NCBI RefSeq assembly: GCF_001723175.1
Contig: NC_064656.1
Location: 186,001 to 250,000, forward strand
Reading direction: 5' to 3'
Source: Penicillium oxalicum
Taxonomy: Eukaryota; Ascomycota; Eurotiomycetes; Eurotiales; Aspergillaceae
Length of the DNA: 64,000 nt
Shown here: one piece after another, positions 49,100 to 59,661 of the stretch
Numbering within the stretch: position 1 is the stretch's first letter
How the letters are laid out: every line of letters begins with the position of its first letter
Position numbers and translations under genes: made by a program
The notes under the pieces: model-generated
Databases searched by the model: none
What the model saw: only the letters and a program-made list of their open reading frames with translations
What the model was told of the DNA's origin: nothing

Positions 49100-52000
49100 T
49101 TCCAATGAGAATTGATTTGTCCAGACGGGAGTCTCTGAACTCATCTTCTCTTCACGTGACACATCCTGCATTCCCTACGGAATCTGTAGCGCCAGAAATC
49201 GACTGATCACCACACAGGCATTCTTACAGAGTAGTCCCTTCTGATGAACCAAGACAGGCATGAGTCCAGGAATCCCACATTCAGTGGATCAAATGGGATA
49301 TCTTTCAGTGAATATTCCGACTTTCCTATCGAGTATCTAGGAAATAAAGTCACGGTTCGAGTCATGCAGACAGCTGCCAGACGCGGCGCGATGGCCTGCA
49401 TATGCACAACTACGTAGCCTCTGTGGAAGTAATTGTCGATCAAGAACAATTCTGACTCGTCTCCAGCTCGCAGTGGATGAAACTATTCGCATGACCCGAC
49501 TGGGTAAGTGAGGAATGCAAGGCTTTCTCTCGGCGAGACGACCCGTCCAATCCTGTTTGATTCTGATTTCCCTTGGACCCGCTTCCACGCGAGACGAATT
49601 TGCATACATGGCAAGAAATACCCAGGGACACATTTTTCAGACGGGAGCTCGGGTCGCTACCTTTTTGAAGATCTTAACTTGAAGAGGGTTCTCGGGTAGG
49701 ATCTCCCGTCATTGGCTACGGCTTGAATGACCTCGTTCATGTGCGATCCACAGAGCCCTTGCGGCGAAAAGAGAACGGTTTTCACTGGGAACCGAACCAA
49801 CCACCTTTGGCAATGCAATGCATAGTATGGATACTGTGAGAGAGCAATCGGAACGAAGCATAAGCGAGTCGTGAGACTTGATAGGCCGCCCCGGCTGTCA
49901 GTGCGCAGTAGCCGTCTCAATTGACGGTCGACGATTGGAGTAGAAAGCTCGTACCTCAGATTCAAGGTACAATATGCAAGATTTAAGATGCTATGCTGTA
50001 GTAACGACTCAATTACAGATGAGAGGGTAATGAGCATCCTAGTGTGAAACGCAAGATTGAGTTTAGGAATTGCCCGATGGATGATTCAATGGGCATCTGC
50101 GGGATGGTGATTATTCCAGACTTGGGTATGCATCATGTAAGTCAGTGCTGGCCGATCTCCGGGTAAGGTAGTGGAGAACTGCGGCTGTAATTGTATAATT
50201 TTATGATCACAGACAGTGATTGAGATGACCGGGCATGGGCATACCAGATACAGAATAGGAGACACCTAGACTACCTATTAGATGCCCATTGCACATATTA
50301 CAACTCACTATTGTCATACGGTCTCTACATATACTTCTCGTATGCACGCACGTTTCCTACTCTGATTTTCAGCAAGCGCGCAATTAGAATAAAAAATCTG
50401 TGTATACCCTGACTGGTGCAATGGACCACCTGGTAGCGCAGCCAATAGGATAGTGCGGACAGGATTCCACAACCATTTTAGTTACACAACAGGCGAAAGG
50501 TGGCTCAGTAAGACTTTTTTTTTGTCATACATTCAGAAGAATTTCAATACCTGATAATAACAGTGATTGGCAGGAATGGCACAAATTACAAATCTGTTTC
50601 AAGAAATGCAGGAGTAGCTCAGACATGTGTCTCGGTTTACACCGGGGGGTGGACGAGAAACATCAATGTATTGATACTCAGATGAAAACTTTGTTGAGAG
50701 AACTGGAAGCCATGTACCAAATAATATAGATGGTGGCCTCAGAACATACATAGAACCAAATCAGGTTGTTTGTTGACAGTCCACCGTGAACCCACCCGGG
50801 CTTAGAATCTACTGGTAGAGTCAATGTTGACCTCGACTGCCCGGTTATTGATCTTTTGAAAAGTCAAATTTTGACGATTTCGTCGAGTATCAACTAGGTG
50901 CATCGACGCCACGCCTAGATGGATCTTTGAATTCATTCCCATCACACGCTCAAATTACGATATGAGTCTCTTGATGCCTATACAATGTGCGGCCCAGCTA
51001 CACAATTCGCCAGTGTATGGGTTCAAACCTATCGTCCCTCACGACAAAGTGGAGCATCTGGTACTGAGGGGCGGAGAGCACGAGAAACCTAAGAGCGCTC
51101 TGCTTTGCGGGGCAATCATCTTGAACAATCGATCGGGTCGATCGATATGCTTGTAAATTCATCATGTAATACCTAGACAAAACACATGTAGCAGCAAAAA
51201 GAATACTATATTTGATCAAACTTTATCTCAAGCGCTCTCGCCGAGATCTCGTGCACTGTGTACACTACTTGTATGTATTTGGCTCGGCCATTTCCCTCGG
51301 ACTGTGTGCATGCATAGGTAAACATGTTTCTAGATCCCGTCTGGCATAGCAATATTACATACACTTGTATCACTCGACCCTCATGTGTGAATTTGATTGG
51401 CTCGAGACTCGATTGTGTAAAGGATCCAGCCATTCGGCCTTCTTACCGGTTCGCCGATACCGTACACGGCGCCAGCCCCACTGATCGAGATCGCCCCGAA
51501 GATCTCGATTGTTCTCCGCACATCCTTGCTAGTTTGAGCTCGGGCCCCCACTGCACCTCAGAAAATAACCATCACACGCGATGGAATTGTGGTCCATACG
51601 GAATAGATACAGTCCTGCAGGATGTACTGAACATTCAGAAGTACTTGCAGTATGTCATGATCCTAGGTACACATTTCCAGTGTGCGGGACCTGTGTCTAT
51701 GGCAGCAGCGTTGCAGTACTACAGTATCGCTGCAATTTTTACGAGGGCCACCACGTCGACCCACTGAATCAAACTCTCATCCCTTTCCCAATCCGAAACT
51801 CCTCATGCGACCCCTTTTTGAGTCCTTTGGATGAGACATTTACCCGCCGTCTCGGGTCAAACCTTGATAAATCCCTTGCCTCTTTGTGGGAACACACGAC
51901 GTGAGCCATTTTCATTCGACCACGAGAAATCCCCATTTGAAACTAGTGTGACACGACTGATCGGGCGCGATTACCACGATTCAACTCCCTCTCAACTGAA

Positions 52001-53153
52001 AATAGGCTTTTTTTTCGAGGTTTTGGCAAGTCAGACACAGAGCATGGAGCAAAAGTCCGATCGGACGATAACAAAGCACCGAAATTCCTCTTCCTCCCTC
52101 GTTATGTAGGAGGTTTTTGTGTCGATCACACTTGATAGTTGCCCTAGGCGCCAGATCTGGCAGATTTGCATTTGGAAAGCGGAGTTTAAGGTTATTCCTT
52201 CGTCATTCCCACGGCGTTGAGGAGACCTCGGAGCTTACATATACTTGAGTCAGCGACAGGGGACTCTGACCGAACTGTCATGTTTGAGGGAACCCCAAAT
52301 CGCAGATCTTCATCTGAGGAGTACTGTACTGTTCATGATTCTGTGTATTCAACCTAGCGCCTCAACACTCATTTTTGCAATAGTACAGTAAGTCGGGATG
52401 TTCTGGTGGGAAATTGGGCACGGTATAGTGCCAGTCACCCACCAGCCTCTACCTTTGGAATTGTTCAAATTCTTGGGCTTTTGTACTCGGCGTAAAACCT
52501 CAAACGTATCTCCGCGTGGTTGTAGTGCACCCGCCCTCCTGCATTTTGCAACCTGCAACCTCCCGTTAAAACTCCATGCGACAGATCTGTCGAGATCGGC
52601 ACGTACGTTAGTATGTATTATCCAAAAAAGTAAAATCGAGCACAATTTTCCTTCAATCCCGAGTAAAATCCGCCTCGGATAGACAAGAAATAAGCATCTT
52701 TCTCCTCATTCCATGGGGGATGTCACATAGCGTACATGTACTGCGGTATAACTGTAGCCTACATAGTAATGAACAGGACTGAAAAAGTGAAAGGATGACA
52801 GGTATACCTAAGCATCGACTCCACGCGCCTCGGATTCCTTTTCCCAGCGGGCTCTAGGCCTCCTTCCATCCTTTTTTCCCCCGCTATTTAACGGCGGATT
52901 TGCTTCTTTCGGGGTATCATCCTTTTATTAATTTTCTTTCTGTTTCTCTTTTTCCCCCTGTCAAAAAAACCCATTCCTCCATATCGTAAGCCAAGTCACC
53001 ATTTTCTATCTATGACATGGAGATCATACAACGCCAATGCACCACAACATCATACATTTTCTACAACCCGATTGATTGGCGTGTAACACCGTGCAAGTAT
53101 CAAGTAGGTTACATTCGTCCAAGCATATGGGTTCATTGCATGAACAGGCGGTC

Positions 53154-53178
53154 AAGGAGCTGGAGCTGGAGCTGGAGG
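53154..53178. repeat. GGAGCT hexamer repeat
   Basis: About four imperfect copies of GGAGCT/GGAGCTG in tandem on the plus strand. Confidence 0.7.
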
Positions 53179-53565
53179 AGGTATGCGATTGTGGAGCAAT
53201 GTCCCCGAGCCCGATCCGAGATTGAACTACTCCCGCACGGGCAACCCCGATCGATCAGCGGACCGCCCCTCCTGATCGGGCAAATCGATCGAAGCTACCT
53301 ATGACGGACTTGGTACATCATTATACGAACGATCAGAAACCTCTTTGGGCTCCCGCTGCCCGAACGTGTCTGGAGCAAAAAAAAAGACATGCCACCGGGG
53401 TACAGTCCTGGTTGAGTGAATGATATGCTTGGGTGTGTTTGAACTACATTTTCCCAGTCATCAAACGTAAATGCCTGAACTTTGCCTACAATATTAGTAT
53501 ACTCAAGGGTAGCTGAGCGTGAGGAGGCCGCTTATGATCAAGGAACAGACAATTGACCTACTTAT

Positions 53566-53584
53566 GGGGGGGGGGGGGGGGGGG
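53566..53584. repeat. Poly-G run (19 G)
   Basis: Nineteen consecutive G on the plus strand, the longest G-run of the window. Length is probably unreliable in any assembly. Confidence 0.9.
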
Positions 53585-54865
53585 CGTGCACGAAGTATGC
53601 ATGTACTTGATCTGCCCAGGTGTTCCCAACATGATGATTGCATCATAAACTGTAGACGTGTTGGTCTCCTGTAAAACTCCCAGCTACATGTCGGTTGTCC
53701 TCTCGTGATCAGATTCTCAACCATATGATCCGTGAACCACCTTAATCTAGGCCTAGAACAGTGTGATCTGGAAGGCGAGCACTTGAACCCTGCATAGAAG
53801 AGCCCGACAAGCTGCCTTACAAAAACGGTTCTAGACACCGCCTCCGGCGACGGCGACACCGTCGTATACACAGAAGCCCGTCCGCAATTGTACTCGAGTG
53901 CAAATTCAAGTACCCATGGACACACATCTAATAATATACATACTTGCATCATGGATGTAGAATGTACCTCGTCCTAGCCGACAGTACAACGGGAATCCTG
54001 CAGAAAAGCCAGACTCAACCGCCAGAAAGTATGTGTAATGTATGAAAACTTCGATCCCCACTCTATCTGCCCATCCAGAGACCTCACTGGGAAACATCTC
54101 CGGCCCCATCCCCTTCCTTCTACCGCTCATCGGTCGTCATTCGATTTTGGGACTAGAGTCCGAATCGGGCTCACAGTCAGCGAGAGATCTCGATAAGGCC
54201 CAAACTCTATCGGGCATAAGTGGGTCCACTACGACGTGCTTCCCAAGGAACTCCGCCAACGAAAAGAGAGTTTTTGGTTTTTTTTCTTTTTCATTCAGGT
54301 GGGTTTCAGTGTCGTTCGCTACAACCTACAGTACATACATAACATGTACAAACAGTATGCGTGTGAGACGATGGGTGGGTACCGGCAAGATTGCGGTGCT
54401 CAGGCGTATGTATTCGATTTTTGTTTTGATCAAACCCTAGTGTCTTGTCCTTTTCCCCCCCTCCTCTCTCTCTCTCCCGCTCGTGCACGCGCGCTCATGT
54501 TTTTTCCTTGCAATTTACTCAGCGGCAGCACTTCGACCATCAACTCTAACAAGTCTGCCTGGTATGCTTCTCCTGTCTTTGTACATTTAGTCCAAGCCTG
54601 GTAGGATGTAAGTAAGTACAGTAAAAGAAAAGAAAAACAAATACCAGGATCCCATTTCGGCGATCACTGCGGGAACACCCAGACCTTGGCCGAGATTCTA
54701 GAATCCTTTCGCGGCACGGTCGGCTCCGGTGGCCACGCTGATTGACCCAAACATACTGCTTCCACTTTGAGTATAGTGAAAGGGGCTCTGGGTGGGTTCG
54801 GTCCATGTCTGACGGGATCTCTGGATGTGCATACGGACGTACAGAGGTTCTGTACATACTACTGT

Positions 54866-54905
54866 AGCTGCATACATAGAACATCTGTCCCCAATGTATG
54901 CAGCT
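54866..54905. repeat. Perfect 12-bp inverted repeat, 16-bp spacer
   Basis: AGCTGCATACAT at 54866-54877 and its exact reverse complement ATGTATGCAGCT at 54894-54905. As RNA either strand could form a stable stem-loop. No gene overlaps with confidence. Confidence 0.75.
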
Positions 54906-56371
54906 GATCCGAGTACTACTATTACTATGTATGTAATGTCCCCAGGATGGACCGGATGTCTCGAAACTGGAGGTGGACGGATGGGAAACCTCGAAAGTTT
55001 GATGGTCTTCCATTCCTTCAATCTGGATGTGCTTGAGATTCGTTTCCAATTCGGTCGGATCAAAACTCTTTTTTGTTATATTTTTTTGGGAGATGGACAG
55101 CCTCACATGCCACGTTGCGCGACTAGGACCATTGCAGTCAACTATTGTAATGTTCCCAAACTGTCGGGAGTGGCGATCTTGTGAGGTGGAGAGATGGACA
55201 GAATTCACAGACAGATCTGCCATCTGCTTCGATAGAGTACGGCGTAGATCATACTGGAGACCCCCTCTTTCGAAGAGAAATATTATCGGTGTCTTTTAGT
55301 TTCTCTTTGAAAAAAAAAGGAAGAAGGAAAATCACCAAGGTAGTGTGGTCCATCATGAATTCATTGCCAAGCTTAGCATGCTGCATGTGAGAAATTCTAC
55401 GGTGTTGCCACCCACGAGGAAGGAGTTTTGGACTCTTCCAGATGGCGAGACAGGTATGAGCAGCTTTCAGGGACGTGGCAGCAATGGGGGCCATTTCCAA
55501 GCAATCAGCACGCGGTATTCCAGTAAACCTAACTTGTCGTGTGGATCGGCTGGAAAAAGTTCCCTTTTCCCTCCTGATGATTGTAGGCTTTCAAGAAGTA
55601 TGATGGACCATGACCCAGAGACATGACGCAAGGCGCGGTCGTCCCGGCGCAGTGGTACAGCCAGTGTAAATGTGATTTCAAATCGTCTCTGGTTACATGA
55701 TGAAAACGTTGTCATGGTTCACATCCATTTCATGCCAAAAGTAGTTCTCACGGATCAAAAGGAAAATTGAAATGGCTCTCATAGCAAGATCTCATCAAAG
55801 TTGATACATAGAGAAAAAAAACAGCAACCGAGGACGATGCCGGCTTTTGTAAATTCGGTAAAAAGATCGAGCCCATGTAAGCCAGCCATATCCTTCGACT
55901 GGAGTGACCTGCAATCAGCCCCAAGGAATTGTCAAAAGGAATGTCTACGCTTTGGAGCTGATATAGCCAGAGCTGCAAGGGTATTATAAGAATGGTCGCC
56001 AAGATGAAGAAAGCAAACAGGCCCAGCCTCTGGAGGAGCGAGAACTGCTGTTCAGATGTGGTATGCCATCAGGGAAGGAGTAAGCGAGGTTCCATACTCG
56101 TCGCGTGTCCACGAGGAGAGCAAGAAGCAACAAGGGTGGGGATTCATCAGAAAGAACAACAGAAACAAGGGAGGACAAGGTAGTCAAGCCAAAAAAAAAG
56201 GGGGGGGGGGGCATGAGATAGGTGAAGGTTGAACAGGATGGGATAAGAATGAGTCAAGCGCAAAAACTCCTTTTGAATCCGTATATGGTGTGTGTGTCCC
56301 TCCCGTGTGTCCTTTTCGCTTGAATCTTTCTGTGCAACGCCAAGAAGAAAAGTGAAACAAAATCGACAAAA

Positions 56372-58339
56372 TTAGCGGGTGACAGGCGAGGCAGACTCGT
56401 GAGCCACCTTGGGCTTGAGATTGGATCCCATGGTTGCTGCTTTGTTGGCACCCATTTTGCGAGTCAGTTTAGCGTAATGGAGCCCACAGGCGTTGCACAG
56501 CGTTCGAGCACCATCTGGGCCACGCCGCCACTCGGGAGTTTCGGCACGGTTACAGCTGTGACAGCGGCCAGGGGGAGCCGCTTTCTGTAAAATCGCGACA
56601 AGGAGCAATTAGCCATGGTGTGGGTCTTAACAATGGAAGAAATGAAAGCTCGTGGAACAAAAAACTTACTCCTCGTCGTTTTTTAGCATCACCCCCGGCA
56701 AAGCCACCGGACCCTTTGTAGTCGTCCTGATACATGGCCATGTGATCATCATCCCCCGACTTGTACGCTTTTCGTTGCGCCATCTGCTCGGCCATTGCCT
56801 GCTCTTGATTGACGATGGCTGTTCGAATTCGGATCAGCGCGTCTTGGTTTCGACGCTGCAGGTGAAGGATCTCTTCGACTTCGTTCAAAGTGGGCAAGGA
56901 CCCCAACAGAGGTCCAGCGCGTTGCGTCTGATGCGCGAGTGCAGCATATCGTCTTGAAAAGTCCAAGGTGCGGGTGCTAAATTCAGAAATCTGGAAGGTC
57001 GACCACAACTGTCAGTTCTGTGAAACTCTCGTACCCCGTCGATGTGGCTCCATCCGTCCCAGCCTCGTGGGTGGACGCATGAAAATTCTGCGCACCACGA
57101 GTCTCCACACCAATGAGCCGGCGCAAGGTCCCAATGCACGGGTATTGTGTGGTGACTGATGTGAGCATGACACGCAGAACACGCGTCAAATAGACAGAGA
57201 GGAAGGATCGAAGAATCCGGGGAGTAAAACGTGGAGGGGGAGGGGGAGGGGGTGGTGACTCCCGAGGAGGGATTCAGGGTGCTTACCTCATTGAGTGATG
57301 TCTCCACATCGTAGATATCAAGATGTCTCTTCACCGATTCTGAATGAGGTTGAGGGGGGTGTGGTCGGCTGGCAAATCCATTTTTCCCATCGTCCATCCG
57401 GGGTACACCCGAGTATGCACGACCGTCATATTGAGAGGGATGATAGGACGAGCCGTTTGGAAGATGCGCTGGTGGTGGATGGGGTTGTTGCGACGGGTTG
57501 AAGGAGTAGTTGGATGGGAACTGGCCATGGCCCACGGGCGAAGCGATGCTCCCGGCGGACGGCGGCGCACTGTAATCGTAGGTCGAGTTTTGTGACCCTG
57601 TGATCGATGTCATTGCCGTTTTCGCACTTTGGGTCGGCGATCGACCGGTACTGAGCGATTGCAGAGAGGCGTTGCGGGAGTCTTGCGTATTGACCGAGGG
57701 GAGACTGGTCCGCGAGGAGGTTTCGGTGTGAAGCTGGGTCGGATGCGAAGGATATGTCGGTTCCCGCATCAGTGAGGTTGAAGCGGCGCCATTGGAGAAG
57801 GGATTGGGAGGCCCGGAAGGCCCTTCGACACCCGCCCGGCCGAGGAGGTGTTGGGGAGGAGGGGGTGGTGCGGAATGTCCTGATTGCGAGGGCGGCGCAG
57901 ACGCGGACGAAGGATATGGCAGATGATTGTCGTTACCGAGAGCCTCGTGGATGGAGGGCAAGGATTGGCGACCGGCCGATTTGTCCTTGTCATCGTCGAC
58001 GAGCCGACGTGGTTCTGAGGGAGGGAGGTAGCCCGGTTGTGACGGTGCACTGGTGGTCGGCGCGTAAGAATAGGAAAGGGACTGGGAGGTGTACATGTTG
58101 CTGGACGCTTGAGAAGGATTGGGGGAGCCGGCGTGAGAGGAGTGTTTGGAAGTATATCCTCCCAGGTTGTCCTTGCTGAGGAAACCGATGGCGGGCAAAG
58201 GGTCTCTGTGGAAGAGGGCGAGCGCAAGGTTAGCATTGTGATCGGGACCGGTTGCGCCGCACGGGTTTGACGATGGGTGATGATGAGGACGAGGACGACC
58301 AGCTTACCTGTGCCGGGACACGGCTTCCAAAGACCCCAT
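56372..58339 (-). CDS. nsdD: GATA transcription factor NsdD
   Basis: Nuclear GATA-type regulator; in Aspergillus it promotes sexual development and represses conidiation. Predicted 494 aa from exons 58339-58308 ([10 protein letters not shown]), 58205-57287, 56990-56670 and 56584-56372. Introns: 58307-58206 (GTAAGC, CTAAC), 57286-56991 (296 nt, long for this window) and 56669-56585. The first half is Ser/Pro/Gln-rich and disordered ([25 protein letters not shown]). [16 protein letters not shown] joins [16 protein letters not shown], the conserved NsdD block, followed by a coiled-coil-like stretch ([18 protein letters not shown]). A single zinc finger near residues 431-455 has the CX2CX18CX2C spacing ([18 protein letters not shown]) typical of NsdD, with basic tail [10 protein letters not shown]. 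Long upstream DNA fits a complex promoter or leader. Confidence 0.95.
57233..57255. repeat. G5-A-G5-A-G5 tract inside the nsdD intron
   Basis: Three runs of five G separated by A, flanked by GG on both sides, on the plus strand; the nsdD transcript carries the C-rich complement some 30 nt after the donor. A two- or three-tier G-quadruplex on the template strand is possible. Confidence 0.7.
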
Positions 58340-58360
58340 ATCGACGATCGGCGATTTGGG

Positions 58361-58437
58361 GAGGGACTAAAGTAGGAGGGAGAGGGAGGGAGCAGAGAGG
58401 GAGGGAGCAGAGAGAGAGGGAGAGAGGGAGAGCAAGG
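58361..58437 (-). promoter_or_regulatory. nsdD: Pyrimidine-rich leader next to the nsdD start
   Basis: Plus strand is GGGAGGGAG/GAGAGAG-rich, so the nsdD sense strand is CT-rich from about 20 to 100 nt before the ATG. Such tracts mark core promoters or 5' UTRs in filamentous fungi. Confidence 0.5.
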
Positions 58438-59583
58438 GTGAATAACAAGAAAGCGACGATGACAAGGTTGGTAAGATAACCAGACCGCGCAAGTCTAGAG
58501 TGGCCAAGAGATGGAGGCGGTCGGAAGATAGAGGGCGTCAAGTCACGACAAAGTTCCTGACCTCATCCACCTGAGATCGTAGCGCGGGCACCGATCCGAT
58601 CGTGCATTCAAGATCCCGACGAGATCGCGGTCAGCTGCACTGGCACTTGAATGGTCGACCGCCTACCGGTGACGGGTCGCTGCAAGATCGTGAACAAGAA
58701 CGACAGCACGCAGATTTGATTTGCAGGGTGGCCGAGTCCGAGATCAGTGGTGCACGATGGAAGATGGAAGGAGTCCCAAAAGGAAAGCAAAATGTGATCA
58801 AATGAGAAGGGAAGGGAAAACAAAAGAATTCCGTCAGGAGTGTGCTCGTGCGACCGTCGTCTACCACGGATGAAAGCGTTCGATTGCGATGCAGAAGGAG
58901 GGGGGGCGGCAACGAAAAGGGTCCCCGTGTGGCGGCGAGTTTGGGGGGGCTGCGATGCCGTCACAAGTTTAGAGAGACTCTAGATGGCCTGCGACCAACA
59001 ACCACCGGCCCAAGATCGGTTCTTTTTTTTGTTTTGATTTATTTGGCTTTCTGAGAGGAGGGGCAGAAAGACCAAGATTGGGTGGCGTCAAGACCACGAA
59101 TGAGATGTGACACAATCGGGGCCGAGACGGGAATTGATTCGGTCCTGGCGCTGGGGGAGATGGTTTCCCACACGAAGCCACGCCTGTCAAAGAGTTTTAG
59201 ACTAGTATAGAGTTTTCACTGTTCAGCATACAGTGTCCAGGATGGATTGTCAGGGACCAGGGTTGGCGATGGAGTGGTGTAGAGTGGGTGACTGTCCAGT
59301 GTAGACACCAGCGTGGGCGCCGTCGGTAGCAGAGTAGAAGCAAACACGAGAAAAGACCGACCAGGAAGAAGGGAGTGGGATGGGTTGGGAGGTTTATTGA
59401 TGGCCGACGCCCAGCAACATGCCGTCGTGGAGAAAAAGCAGGGAAACACAATCGTGAGAAGAGGGGGTGGATTTGAGAAGGAAACCCGCGAATATGGTCT
59501 GGCGAAGCCTCAACCCAAATGGATCAGAAGAAGGTCCGAGGGGATCTGACCTTTTTGGTCGGCGGTTTTTTGGGTTTTCTCTA

Positions 59584-59661
59584 TTTTCCTTTTCCTCTTC
59601 TTTTTCTCTTTTTCCTTTTCTCTTTTTCCTTTTCTCTTTTTTCTTTTTTCTTTTTTCTTTT
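59584..59661. repeat. 78-nt pure pyrimidine (CTTTTT)n-like tract
   Basis: No purine for 78 bases on the plus strand, built from irregular TTTTTC/CTTTT units, and it continues with few interruptions to about 59744. On the nsdD sense strand this is a purine tract. Confidence 0.85.

Larger units (their letters stand above)
47182..56371. other. 9.2 kb gene-poor interval
   Basis: No protein family, splice-supported gene or RNA gene could be recognised between the esterase and nsdD. Only low-confidence frames occur (47692-48051 plus, 51324-51767 plus, 54546-55223 minus). The sequence looks more AT-rich to the eye than its flanks and is dotted with short TACATAC, TACAGTA and TAGGTA elements, homopolymers and one clear inverted repeat. 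Possible contents are 3' UTR of nsdD, non-coding transcripts, or a decayed accessory region. Confidence 0.5.

Noticed and set aside
53503..53952. 149-codon minus-strand frame with a proline run
   Set aside because: Proline run comes from the G19 homopolymer; no other support.
47182..56371. Transposon or viral remnant
   Set aside because: No terminal repeats, target duplications, transposase, integrase or polymerase motifs could be seen by eye.
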